In this document: piece after piece, positions 19,400 to 30,410 of the stretch | Layout of the letters: each line of letters starts with the position of its first letter | How positions within the stretch are numbered: position 1 is the first letter of the stretch | Assembly: GCA_037127315.1 (NCBI GenBank) | Contig: JBBBDQ010001124.1 | Location: 3,561,001-3,625,000, forward strand | Source: Ascarosepion bandense | Lineage: Eukaryota; Mollusca; Cephalopoda; Sepiida; Sepiidae | DNA length: 64,000 nt | Reading direction: 5' to 3' | The notes under the pieces: generated by a model | What the model saw: the letters and a program-made list of their open reading frames with translations, nothing else | What the model was told of the DNA's origin: nothing | Databases searched by the model: none | Translations under genes and position numbers: made by a program

Positions 19400-21266
19400 A
19401 ATATTTAAAAGCAAAACTAAGTTTTGTTTTTAAAATGCTCTGCAACCCTGGAAAACATTTTTTTCAAACAAAAATTCTTAAATTTCCTAAATTAAACCTG
19501 ATTTATGTTAGCTATTTTAAATGTAACACTGGGAACAAGACATTCATGCTTCAAACAATGACAACATTATGGAGAGAAGAGCTCAATGTTGTTTAAATGA
19601 TAATTGGGAAGGTTTAGATGTACAATTGACACAGTTCTGAACACTCCTGAAACTCTTCAAAAGAGTTTTCTCTACTCTCTTTAGCTGCTTGATTTTCCCT
19701 ACAACAGGCCTCAACTAAAAATTGACATGTCTACCATACTTCTTAGAAATGTCAACTCTGAACCATTGTCCAGTCAGAATATTATCATACAGCTTTAGCC
19801 ATCTTATTGAAGCAAACTGAAATAGACAAGGATATGTTTATTCCAGAGATCCCTGTAATTCCAATGAAATGAGCCTTTAAATTCAAGCAATTTAACCATA
19901 CTGATATCCAATGGAAAAAACACCAATACTGTATATGTAGAAGCTCCTAAGAACTACATTTTATTTTGAGCATTAGAATATTTTTCAGTGATGGATTTAC
20001 ACATGAAAAGGTTACTATTTTTCTTTCTTTTTTATTCTAATTTAAAAAAGAGTTTGTGCAAAACAAAATATATAAGAAGAACGTTATGTTTTGCTTTGTT
20101 ATATTTGAAACTTTTCTTTTGTGCAATGCCAGCTATGGTTAGTATTTTGTTAACAGACAAAAAAAAATTATTTCAGCAAAAATTCCATTTAAATCCATTT
20201 CAAACTAGAAGTGTACAGTTGTGAATAAGGCAAACATTGTCAGTGTATATGTAACTAAGTATTATGTGATCTTTACTCAAATTTTATCAATGAGCAGAAC
20301 AATCTAGGAATAAAGCAGGGCTTCTGTTCTCATTCCACAAAGGACTTCAAGTCGGGAGAGTGAGTGTATATAAGCATGTAAGAGTGAGTATGCATGTGAG
20401 AGAAAGAGTGCTTTTTGGTGTATGAAAGAATTTATAAATTTGTCAACAAAGATATGCACATCATTTTTTTATCTAGACAAAAAAAAATCAACCAATGTTT
20501 TTAAAATGTTCCAAAACTATTGCATTTTAAATCTGACTGAAGACATGTTCTCTTAAGCGATCAATAAATCGAAAGGTTTTGTTGAAATTTGATACTTCAT
20601 GTATGAAAATTCATTTCTCATTTTTAATAAACTAATTTTTTGAAGTTTATGTAATGCTTTTCATAACAAATGACCACACCTATGAAATGCTTAAACAGTT
20701 TTGGACATTACCATTACTAGTATCAGATATACTAACATCTGAAACAAAAAGATACAGCAAAATAGTAATTCTATATCAATATAATATTAATCATAGAGTG
20801 GTGATATTGTATTTAGTATTAAAGGAAATAAACTTAGAAGCAAAAAATATATTCTGCACCCTAATACATCTGTAACAATGTGTTTATTGAGCAGTAACAA
20901 AAATAATTTTATAAGGAAAAATGAAAGATGAATGCATAAATGAGAGATGATTTCTCTTTTGTGTTTTCATTTTTTTGCATTGTGATTTTATTTATGATGT
21001 AAATATAAAATATAAAAAAAGAGTATTTCTGATAAGCAGACAATTCAGAGTTTTACCATTCACCCTTTCCAAAGAGAACAAATATTAATATAAAAACTGA
21101 AAAGAGATAAATTTGGCTTATGATATATAATAAATTTCCATAGCCTACTCACATACACGTCATATATAAACACGTCATTTTTAGTGGATAGTTGTATTTG
21201 ATTATACTAAAAATAATGTTCAATTAATAAAAGCTGTCAGATTAATAAATAAAAAATGCAACCCTC

Positions 21267-21270
<4 letters not shown>
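19400..21270. other. Unannotated AT-rich stretch
   Basis: Almost 1.9 kb without any repeat shared with the window and without a supported gene. Small frames at 19988-20224 and 20654-20875 show no recognisable domain. This is one of the best candidates for unique (host) non-coding sequence here. Confidence 0.45.
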
Positions 21271-21312
<42 letters not shown>

Positions 21313-21620
21313 ATATGGTGGTGCCACCTTGTCGTGGAATATGATGACCATAAGAAATATACATTTTGATAGCATTAGGAGACAGACGTTTTTCAAATTT
21401 GGTACATAAATACAGCTTCATGATATGAATTGAATGGTAGCTATTTTACATCTTTAAGTCAAAAGGTTCCCAAAATATGATCCTTTAACCTTTGCAAGAA
21501 AGGATCAATTTTGTAAAATAGTCAAAATTTAAACAATGTCACATTTTGGAATTTGGCCCAATCCAGTAAAACGCTTGTAACTCAGACCACAGTCCACTGC
21601 AAAATGTTGTACATATCTTG

Positions 21621-21676
<56 letters not shown>

Positions 21677-21694
21677 TATTAGAGAGAGAGAGAG
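21271..21694. repeat. 310-bp segment bounded by (TA)n tracts
   Basis: TA tracts at 21271-21310 and 21621-21666 (the latter passing through GT into GA to 21694) bracket 310 bp starting GGATATGGTGGTGCCACCTT. In this window several families end in (TA)n, so the bracketed segment may be an insertion with a (TA)n tail into a TA tract. The family is unknown to me. Confidence 0.5.
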
Positions 21695-23165
21695 CACAAG
21701 TTTTCAACGACATAATAAATTTTACATAGTCAGCCTACAAACTACTCTTGTTAAAAGTGTTAAAAGAAATAGTCATTCATGTACAAAGCTTTCCCTACTG
21801 CTGAAACGCATTACCCACTTACTGTGCTCACATTCATTGTTTGGCCTCTATAAACATTCAGCAAGTATTGATGAATATTAATGGGTATATTTGTGTTCCC
21901 AGATAAATTCTAAGAGACATGCTTTGCAGATGCTTTCATATAGGATACCATTTTGCCAGACTATCACTCAGCAACTATTTATAAAAAAACACAAAAAACA
22001 AAAGAAAATAAAAATAATAAATAAATAAAAAAACAAAAACAAACAATTATGGGTTATTGATTCAATCTCTACTTTTATACTACTACTATATAATAAAGTA
22101 GAGGGCATTACTTTCAGAGCAACCTGCAGATACACATGTTTTTGTGTGTCTGTTCTTTTAGTGCACATGTACATTGAGATGCATAGCATATCTTTATGCA
22201 TACTTAATGCATGTAAGTAAAATATGCAAGAGTGATGTGTCTAGTTAATAAGCTCCCATGTACACCTTTTCTTCCCATCTGACAGGTAATTTACATTTAT
22301 ATAGTGGGAAACAAAAATTTAAAAAACTTCAGTTTCACAGGCACATACAAATCATTGACAAAGACAAAAAGACAGTGTTAAGAAGAAAAAAAAAACAACA
22401 AACTTGAAGATTATTCTAAAACAAGAACAATAAACAATGAAAAAGACTAAATTTATAGCAGGTTTGGCCGCATGAGGTGATAGCTACTACTTTTTTCTTT
22501 TTCTATTTTTAGGTATTTGTTACTTTGTATTTTTTTCTTTTTAAAAGCGTCAAATGTCTCTTGGTCATCTTTGCAAAGACTGTTCTCAGTATCAAAAATA
22601 ATTCAGCCAATCAAAGACAAAAATTGTTTTTGAGTTTATTTGCAAACCACTGAATAAATCTTCATATGTTGTTCTTTTAATTTTTTTGGTTAAAGAAGAA
22701 AATCATAAACATTATCTTGACTTTTTTATATTCGTGAAATAAATCATCACTTGCATTTGTATAAGTTTAAAACTGTCCTTGTCTTTGGAACCTTTTAGAA
22801 CTGAAGCAATGTTGAAATGCAACTTTAAATAAAAGAAAAAGTTCTGAAAATATTTCATAACACTTCAAGAGACTGACTTAAAAAAACAAAAATCATAAAA
22901 AGATGCCATCGTGCCAAAATTATTTGATTAAAAAATATAAGCAAAAAAACGAAATCTACACTTTGAAGTCAAGTTAGTTCAAATCTAAGGTTTTAACTCA
23001 AAATCATATAAATTAAATTCTGGTTTCTTATTCTTCCACAACTGTTTCATGCATTTGCAATCATCAGGCTGTGTAGTAAAGACACATTTATTATTATTCC
23101 ATTATAAAGTCTATATTGCAACAATGGTAACTGGATCCTAAATGTACCGTCTGATTATTGCTTAG
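21695..23165. other. Unannotated AT-rich stretch
   Basis: No gene. Contains A-rich low-complexity sequence at 21980-22045 and 22380-22400 only. Confidence 0.45.
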
Positions 23166-23178
23166 TCATGAAACTTAG

Positions 23179-23491
23179 GATGTGCGTTGTGGTGCAGTGG
23201 ATATCGGCTCGGAACGAGAAATCGGAGAGCCGAGTGAATTCCGGTTGAATTCCTTGCATTCACTTACGCGCAAATACCCTTGGAAAAGGTATTAATCCAT
23301 CTATTCCTTCCAGTTATGGGTTAAATAACAAGACAGATTGGGTTCTATAGTCTTGGTCGGAAACCAGTCTACCGCAGAAAGCAATGGCAACCTAGTGTGG
23401 GATAATCTTCTGCCCAGTCAGTCATGTCTGTTTCATGATATAATCGCCCAAGCTTGTATCACGTAAGGCACTTAACTGACTGACTGACTGA
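23179..23491 (+). mobile_element. SINE-A with 12-bp target duplication
   Basis: Well-preserved copy: A box TGGTGCAGTGG, tRNA-like ATATCGGCTCGGAACGAGAA, body, and a (CTGA)n tail (GACTGACTGACTGA). Flanked by direct repeats CATGAAACTTAG at 23167-23178 and 23492-23503. The tail repeat unit continues the 3-prime end TTAACTGAC, a tetranucleotide tail rather than poly-A. Confidence 0.9.
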
Positions 23492-23503
23492 CATGAAACT
23501 TAG

Positions 23504-24635
23504 TCAAAGAAGAGTAAGAATCCAGAATTTAACAAAATATTTTATATTTAATTAAGCCCCATGTTATAAATAGAACTTTGTTATTTGTTGATAAGAAGAA
23601 CAACCTTATCTTTTCATACTCCACCAATGCTGAGAGTTGGTGTTTGAGTTCTGTTAAATGGCAAGACTTTAATATTGATTTTCAATGGCAGGCAGGTAGC
23701 CTCTCTCTCCACTTGAAAGATTATGGAAGTATTTCAATATATATCCCCATCACTCCCATTTGTTTCAATATTATATTGAAGATTGTACAACATTTAATTT
23801 AAACATCAGATCTCTCTACAAAAGTATTTCACAAAAAATAAATGAAAAAGTATAAGATTTAAACAACTCATTTCACAAGTGCATACCACCATTTCCAGCA
23901 TCTTCTGTTAAAAAAGGTTTTCCCTGTGTATTCAGTTCCTATTTTCTAAGTAACAGGTACTGATAATGATACCCCTATTAAATCCTGTGTTACTTAGTAC
24001 ATGTTCTTCATATCATTGTTATTTATAACAAAAAAACAAACCCCTTTCAGCAAAACATGAAAATTAACTTTACAAGAAAAAATGTAGAGCCATATTAGAT
24101 TTGCTATTCCAAATGAAATACATTAATACATAAATATGATTGTTATTAAGGTCACCTCCACAAAATGCTTAAAATGTATTTTTATGTTTTGAATTTTAAA
24201 CTGCTCTTGTTAAAATAAATTCTGAATACTTTCACAGGAATTGAGGAAGAAATTTAAATAAACTGCAAATATTTTTGCACCAACATAATAAAGATTGAAA
24301 AATTGGTTCACTGAGTTTGTACTCAAATGATCTAACTGACTCAGCAATGTACTCAAATATCGCGAGAAAAATAAATCCACAGATTGGGAAAATTAAACTC
24401 ATAAATCTGATTATTCATCAAGTTTGCTTGAGGAGGAAAAATTTTTTTTTAAGCATTTTGAAAATCATACAAAATCTTTGGTGAATTTTGTTTATTTTAA
24501 TCATTTCAAATTTCTCAAAAATTTTGTTAAAGCTTAAGATTTTATTGTTCTGTCATTTATCAAATTTGGTTCAAAGAGGAAAAAGTTTTTGTTAAGACTG
24601 AAAAGGTATGATTTACACTATTTAGTGTTTAGTTT
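23504..24635. other. Unannotated AT-rich stretch
   Basis: No shared repeat or gene seen. The 74-codon frame at 23578-23802 has no recognisable domain. Confidence 0.45.
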
Positions 24636-24670
24636 GAAATTCTCTGTAGGTTACCTGGATCAATATACAC

Positions 24671-24705
24671 CTGATGAAGGTTGGTGAGAACAGCAGCCAA
24701 AACAT
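24671..24705 (+). ncRNA. Hammerhead-like motif upstream of GIY-YIG frame
   Basis: CTGATGA is perfect. It is followed by GGTTG and CAGCC, able to pair as stem II (one GU pair) around a 10-base loop, then AAAAC where GAAAC is expected. The loss of the conserved G12 should inactivate it. Same strand as the downstream endonuclease frame. Confidence 0.35.
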
Positions 24706-24836
24706 AAGAACAACGAAGATGATGGCAATAGTCGGAGTATAAATAAGACTGAAAATGTATTAATTTGCATTTACAAAACAAGGTCAGGTTTAATATGTGA
24801 AAATCAAATTGGCCCAGTTTTTTTGGTTTTTGTCTT

Positions 24837-24887
<51 letters not shown>

Positions 24888-25022
24888 CAGGTAAAATACC
24901 GACTATACTTAGTGCAATGGGTAGGTGCAGCTTGGAAAAACTAGTTCCAAGTAAACTTTCATACCGACTTCAAAGTTTTGTGAGGACACCTTTATGATGT
25001 CTCCACTGATTGGGAGACATTT

Positions 25023-25061
<39 letters not shown>

Positions 25062-25064
<3 letters not shown>

Positions 25065-25396
25065 GTGACAGCCAAAACATAATATATTTTCCCTTCTGTT
25101 CAATATGTCCAAATAATGGATATATTGGTGAATCTGGAAATAGCTTTAGATTCCGTTTCAATAATCATAAACTAAGCATACGCCAAAACAACCCGTATTC
25201 CCCCATAGCAGAACACTTCAATCAACCGGGACACACATTAGAAAACTGCAAATGTTTACTAATAGATTCTGATTTTAGTTCTACACACTCATGCAGAAAG
25301 AAAGAAAAATACTGGATTTTAAAATTAAATACATACAGGCTAGGGTTAAATAGGGACTTAGGTGTTTTGAATCTTTATAAATATATTAATAGTTAA
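25062..25396 (+). pseudogene. GIY-YIG endonuclease domain of a Penelope-like element
   Basis: The frame reads CPNNGYIGESGNSFRFRFNN then HK, the G-Y-I-G-E-S/T-G-x-x-x-x-x-R-x-N-x-H-K core of Penelope-type GIY-YIG nucleases. IAEHFNQPGHTLENCKCLLI follows, then a K-K-E-K-Y-W-I-L-K-L-N-T segment holding the C-terminal catalytic glutamate region. About 110 residues, stop at 25394-25396. In such elements the domain nicks target DNA to prime reverse transcription. The domain is unbroken here, but no reverse transcriptase precedes it and the upstream frame is a (TA)n tract, so the element is truncated. The domain class is clear; the exact Penelope clade is not. Confidence 0.8.
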
Positions 25397-25509
25397 ACAT
25401 TTACGTTTACAAATATTAAAAAAATCTTGCTTTCTGCGTCACATGATGTAAACAATCTCTCCAAGAACGCTCCTGGCGAAAACGTTTCTAATTTTAATTT
25501 TAAAATCAT

Positions 25510-25556
25510 TTGTTTCTGATGAAAGACCAAGGACGGTCTGAAATATCAAATATAAT
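25510..25556 (+). ncRNA. Hammerhead-ribozyme-like motif downstream of GIY-YIG frame
   Basis: Perfect core elements: CTGATGA (25516-25522), stem II AGACC/GGTCT with loop AAGGAC, GAAA (25540-25543), and ATAT-CAA-ATAT as stem III with A25554 as cleavage-site base. Only stem I is weak (few pairs between TTTGTTT and AATAATA). Lies 115 bp after the endonuclease stop codon, where Penelope terminal repeats with hammerheads are expected. Judged by eye without energy calculation. Confidence 0.5.
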
Positions 25557-25619
25557 AATAGAAATAACTAAATACTGACAAAAAAAATACATTTTTAAAC
25601 TTACAACTTTTTAGTAGTT

Positions 25620-25875
25620 TTTCCTATATATATATATATTTTCACACACACAAGTAATAACAACAGCCTTTATTATAATAGAGTGTGTGTGTGTGAATAT
25701 ATATACATATATATAGATATAATTTTCTTCACTACACAATATAATTATTGCAAAAAATAAAATAAGGCACTGTTAAAGAGCGAACATGTGACAAGAACTT
25801 TTATAACTGGTAGTAAAGAGAACGAACTGCCAACACTACTATTGCTATTGTCTTTTGCTGCATGAGTGTGACAGG

Positions 25876-25906
<31 letters not shown>

Positions 25907-25960
25907 ATAAATAAAATCACACACAAATACACAATAGTCTTTAATACAATAGAGAGGATA
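25620..25960. repeat. Simple-repeat cluster with a short inverted repeat
   Basis: TATATATTTTCACACACACA (about 25630) faces GTGTGTGTGTGAATATATAT (about 25684), forming a hairpin around AACAACAGCCTTTATTATAA. A further (TA)n tract is at 25880-25907. CAATAGTCTTTAATACAATA (25931) resembles CAGCCTTTATTATAATAGAG (25656). No gene. Confidence 0.6.
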
Positions 25961-26109
25961 ATAAGGAGAGTGATGATGAAAAGCTATTTGATTCACTCTG
26001 TTTCTCAAAATCCAACCAAATAAACAAACACTATAACATTTCTTTTTAAAATCCAGTCTTGGTTAGGACATTAAAAACTTTTCAACAATTTTCTTCTTTT
26101 TTTTATTAA

Positions 26110-26416
26110 TTAGGCTTGATTGATTGATTGATTTGTTTTCTACGGCTTAACTTTAACTCATAAGCTGGTGGGTGGGGGAGAAGAAGTCTGTACATACTTT
26201 TTTTCCAAAGATATTTGCATGCAAGTGAATATCACGAACACAATGGAAATTGGAACTTGGCTCTTTGATTAACAATCCTGGGCCATTATCAATCATGCCA
26301 CTTGCAAGCTTACAGCACCTGATAGTTCCAAGCAATCACCTATATAGATATTGCTCAAGCTTGACATTGCTTAATTTTGGCAATTGTACAGGATTCAAAG
26401 TAATGTGGCCATAAGC
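26110..26416 (-). mobile_element. Composite 5S rRNA/tRNA-derived SINE, copy 3 (best 5S boundary)
   Basis: Minus strand: CTTATGGCCACATTAC opens a full-length 5S-like head (26416 to 26308) containing AAAATTAAGCAATGTC and ending GCTTGGAACTATCAGGTGCT then GTAAGC, matching the 3-prime end of 5S rRNA. The next bases (TTGCAAGTGGCATGATTGAT) begin the tRNA-derived SINE-A head, followed by GAGCCAAGTTCCAATTTCC (B-box region) and the shared body. The element ends GCCGTAGAAAACAAATCAAT with an (AATC)n tail at 26114-26135. The 5S-tRNA junction is clearest in this copy. Confidence 0.8.
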
Positions 26417-26509
26417 CTTTTTAATTAAGAATCAGGAGATAATTGAATATTTCCCAAAAAGAAAAAAAAATTAAACATGAACAATAGAGAAGTTTTAGTT
26501 AAGTATCCA

Positions 26510-26688
26510 GATGAATTCCTTGCAAATACCCTTGGGAAAGGTATTAATCCGTTTCTTCCCTCCAGTTATGGGTTAAATAATAAGACATCTACTGCGGGAT
26601 AATCTTCTGCCCAGTCAGTCATGTCTCTTTCGAGACATGATCGCCAAAGCGTGTATCATGTATGGCACTTAACTGACTGACTGATATA
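26510..26688 (+). mobile_element. SINE-A, 5-prime truncated with internal deletion
   Basis: Starts within the body (GAATTCCTTGCAAATACCC), lacks the tRNA head, and skips the middle (from GGTTAAATAATAAGACAT straight to CTACTGCGGGATAATC). Normal 3-prime end with TTAACTGACTGACTGA. Confidence 0.8.
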
Positions 26689-26689
26689 T

Positions 26690-27755
26690 GTTTAGGAGAA
26701 GAACTATACAAACATATTCATATATGAGTGGGTGCTGAAAAGTCTTTGCTTAAACCAAGAGGATATTAAAAAGAAAAAAAATGGTTCAAGCAGGGAACTT
26801 TTCAATAATTCCACACACACTTGCATCACTAATGCTGAACAAGGAAAAGATATTTCTTTGGGTTAGAGACAAACCAAAACAAAGACAGACATGTGTTTCA
26901 TTAAAATTATGAAACAAAATAGTTGGGGAAAAAAAAAAAAAAAAAAGAAGAAACAAAACTCCTTCATGAGAAAGAACAAAACCCAAGAACTTCCCCAGAG
27001 AAGACTTAAAGAAATAGAGAGTTGGAGTGTGTGTGTGTGTGTGTGGGGGGGGGGGGGGGATTATTTATTAATAAGAAAATAATGTGGGGTTGACAAGCCT
27101 CTGCCAAGCACAGAGAAGAACATTGGGGCAGCAGAAGGACAAGTAGAAAAAACCTAGAAGCAACACAAATCCAAACACTTGATACATTAAATATTTTGGG
27201 AAAAGCTTCAAATGTGGAATTCAGAGACCATCTGTTAAAATTTAATTATTTCTGTGACAAAAATAATAAACAAACAGATGCAAACATGTTCATTGTGTGA
27301 GTATTTAGATATATACTTTTAGGCACACACATTACATATGGGTGTGTACGCATGAGAGCGTTTTGCCAGTCATTCTGTTTAATGAATCATAAAGTGTTTC
27401 TAAAAAGTTCTTAAGGAGAAACTCCCTACCCCAATTTTCATTTATTTCTTTCAAGAAATAAAAAACCAACCAAAACACTTTACATTAACTGTTTTATCAA
27501 AATATTATGCAATATGCTTCCACTTTACTAAATGGAAAGTACAGGTCAGAAATGCATTCCTCAAATGATGGCTATTCTTCAATGCATTTAGTTAGATATT
27601 CCTAAGACAACCATCAAAACAAGTAGGAGTTTAAGAGAATGCATAAGGATCAAAACACTGAAGAATAGACTTTTACAATTTAAAGAGAAAAGATATGCAC
27701 CTCCTTGACCTTAGTTTTTCAACCGACCTGAAGTGAAAAAAAATATATTGGATCT
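26690..27755. other. Unannotated stretch with simple repeats
   Basis: A20-type run near 26927-26946 and (GT)n followed by G13 at 27028-27059. No gene; small frames in both strands translate only these repeats. Confidence 0.5.
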
Positions 27756-27759
27756 ATAA

Positions 27760-28620
27760 CTGCATCTACTGCTAGGAAGGTTGGGTCTCTGTGTCCGATC
27801 AGAAAGCTTTTCTCGTCAGAAACCGTCTTGCATATTTATAAATCTACTATTCATTCTTGCATTGAAGACAATTGCCATATCTGCACCTGCTATTCATCTT
27901 GGAGGTTCTCAACAAAATCCAAAGAAGGATTTGCAGTGTAAACAGTGCTGACTTAGAATCTAGACTTCAGTCACAATCTCACTGCTGTAACTGAGCTCCC
28001 CTTTGCCTTTTCTACAAGTATTTTCATAGCAATTGCTTTAATGAGCTTTTCTTCCCTGGTGTCCCATCTGAAGGAATTTAAACATGCTACTAGATTGGCC
28101 TCTAGGTCCCACCCTTTAAATAAATAAAATAGTTAAATGTAACTGTTACAAGAATCACGGAACCAATGTTCTGGATATATATATATATAGGGTGCGATGA
28201 ATAAATTGTCTGTGTCTCTTCTACAAATACTTTCATGGCTTCTGCTCTGATGAACTTAGCTCACTGGTACCCACTATATATACGAAAATTGTAAATGCAA
28301 ATTCTACTCCAGCAGCTTCTCTTGCTCTTCCAGCCTGTGGAATTCTCTTCTGCATACTTGCTTTCCTGACATTTACAATCTCCAAGAATTTAAATGTAAA
28401 GTCAATAGTCATCTCCTGTCTCACTAACTTACATCCTCTCTCTCATGCTTTTCTACATCCACCCCACTCTCATCAGTACCCACTCTCTTCCTGACACCCC
28501 CTGCAACCTCTCACTCCTCAGAACATTCCTCCTATGTAACCCCTGCACAACAGTGGCAGTAAAATTTCTTGCTTGGGGTGACACAATTATTAAAAAAACA
28601 AAAAAAAAACAAAAAAAAAA
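27760..28620 (+). pseudogene. LINE ORF2 C-terminal part with its own 3-prime tail
   Basis: Plus-strand text of a CR1/Jockey-like ORF2 in several frames: LHIYKSTIHSCIEDNCHICT (about 27830), a CSNELSSLV-like region, ATRLASRSHPL (28090), then after a (TA)n patch (28176-28188) LWNSLLHTCFPDIYNLQEF and KCKVNSHLLSH with stop near 28425. The 3-prime UTR runs to CACAACAGTGGCAG and GCTTGGGGTGACACAATTAT, then an A-rich tail to about 28628. It links the reverse transcriptase C-terminus to the tail family seen alone elsewhere. The middle is partly duplicated or rearranged (two FYKYFHG-like passages). Not functional. Confidence 0.75.
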
Positions 28621-28629
28621 CAAAAAAAA

Positions 28630-29490
28630 AATTATGCAAAAATGAAAATAACACTGATATATCATTTAAACAGATATATTTATCAAAATTGCACAAAAAT
28701 ATCTTGAAATATTAAAGAGTAAATTTATTCAATAAAATTGCCATTGGCTTGAACCATAGCCTCCATATAACTTCAGAAACTTTTTTAGACAATTCTTCTG
28801 GACAGTCTTGCTGCCATAATACTTGTCTTCAGTTCATCTTTGTTGTTACAAGGAGTTTCATTGGCCTCTTGCTCAAATGTTCCCCACACATAATAATCAA
28901 GGAGTTAGCAGTCTTGGGTGGTGGTGTTAGTTGGCTAGATGAAAAAGGGTGGTGTGGCCCCAGAAATTGTCTGATATCCATGAATGGGTACTCCCGCTTG
29001 AGTGGCATGGTGCAGAATACTGTTGCCAGAAATAAGATCTTCCAGCAGCCACCCTCTTGACCCAGAGTAGCACTACCTTCTTAAGGCAATTAATATAGGC
29101 CTCTATGTAGAGTCTAAGACCCTTACCAACAAATTTGAGGACTCTTTCCTCATCAAAGTGATCAGAATGAGTTTTCCAAGTTGCTGTACCTTTGGAATCA
29201 CCATGAGACTCAGCGAACTCTTTCCAAAACCTCTGCATTGTCCTCAGATTGACATCCAAGCACAGAAATATTAGAGCTTCCAGTATGAATGCCAAGCAGT
29301 ACAACATGGCATTTCCAAATTTCTGAATGAATTTCGTTATGATATTCTTTTTCTCAGATGGTACCCAACTGACCCTACCATACTGTGCAATTAAAATCAA
29401 AAAGAAATGTGCATGCACAAAATTAAAAATATAAAGTAGTGACAATTTTCTCACCACACCACATATTGAATAGTAACTCCCCATTTTAAA
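28630..29490 (-). mobile_element. Internally deleted mariner with one long fused frame
   Basis: The minus-strand frame 29484-28927 (185 codons) joins the N-terminal helix-turn-helix region (CLDVNLRTMQRFWKEFAESH) to the C-terminal catalytic region (INCLKKVVLLWVKRVAAGRS, then WQQYSAPCHSSGSTHSWISD, the second-aspartate block with D changed to Y). The part between, with the first catalytic aspartate, is missing; the join falls near KFVGKGLRLYIEAY. Past the frame, LLDYYVWGTFEQ-like and KDELK-like text continues to about 28740. Too disrupted to transpose. It resembles a widespread mariner type known from molluscs and other invertebrates. Related copies: 51630-52200, 53880-54330. Confidence 0.75.
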
Positions 29491-29786
29491 ATACTCAATT
29501 TATTTACTGACTATAATGGATATGAGAAGAAAGTGTTTAGTATAAAGTTTTATTTCAAATTTGATATGGGCATCAGATTTTGCTACCAACTTCTCAAGTT
29601 GCCCATGTCAACTGATTTTACTAAGAACTCTTGATATTAAAGATATAACTTTTTATATTCAGTCTTCAAGTTCTCCTAAAGTCTTGGTTTTGTATAATAG
29701 ATTTGCTTCTTTAACCAACCCCAAAGAAAAGTTAGGACTCCTGGCTGGCCACTCATATATAAAATAGGGAATTACTTTTCAATCAC

Positions 29787-29838
<52 letters not shown>

Positions 29839-30405
29839 GCATCTGTTTCTTGAGAAAGATTCTCAACATACTCTTCAAACTCCCTTTAGTAGCTGCTGTG
29901 GCAGGACATGGCTCTTGTATTGACCTTCTCAGCCATCAAAGTGCCTTTCATCTGAGACGCTAAAACCTAACACATGCCACTGGTGCTTAAAGAAATAAAC
30001 TGGAGGTCAAAAGGTCATAAATTTTCTTAGATGAATTATTACAGTCTTGAAAAAAAAAAATTTGAAATACACTTGTTAGTTTCAAAAAACTAAAATGAAC
30101 CTTATTTTTACCCTCGTGCAAATTAATTGGAACAACTGCTTTAGTTTCCTTTCTTTCACTAAATGATCAGTTTTAGACCCAATGGAGTTACAATGTGTAA
30201 TCTATTTTTCCTCAAATTAGGTCATTTGCAGTGGTGTACAGTAATATGAATCTATTTTTAGTGTGTATGATAAAATTTGTTTGGCCTTGAAAAATATTGC
30301 GTCATCAATGATTGCATCAAATTTTTATCATGCCCAAACACTATTTCCTCAACTCCCAAATAGTTGTCCTATGGCCATTGTCTGTGATGGACGTTATACC
30401 AAGGA
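29491..30405. other. Unannotated stretch with (GT)n(TA)n
   Basis: A (GT)n(TA)n tract at 29788-29835 is the only recognisable feature. Confidence 0.5.
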
Positions 30406-30410
30406 AATGA

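Larger units (their letters stand above)
24640..25560 (+). mobile_element. Second Penelope-like element remnant
   Basis: A GIY-YIG reading frame (25062-25396) lies between two hammerhead-like motifs in the same orientation (24671-24705 and 25510-25556). The upstream part (24640-24760, landmarks CTGTAGGTTACCTGGATC and GCAATAGTCGGAGTATAAAT) has a diverged relative at 57900-58040. The arrangement ribozyme motif, endonuclease domain, ribozyme motif fits a truncated Penelope-like element whose RT domain has been deleted. (GT)n(TA)n tracts at 24836-24883 and (TA)n at 25025-25061 interrupt it. Confidence 0.55.
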
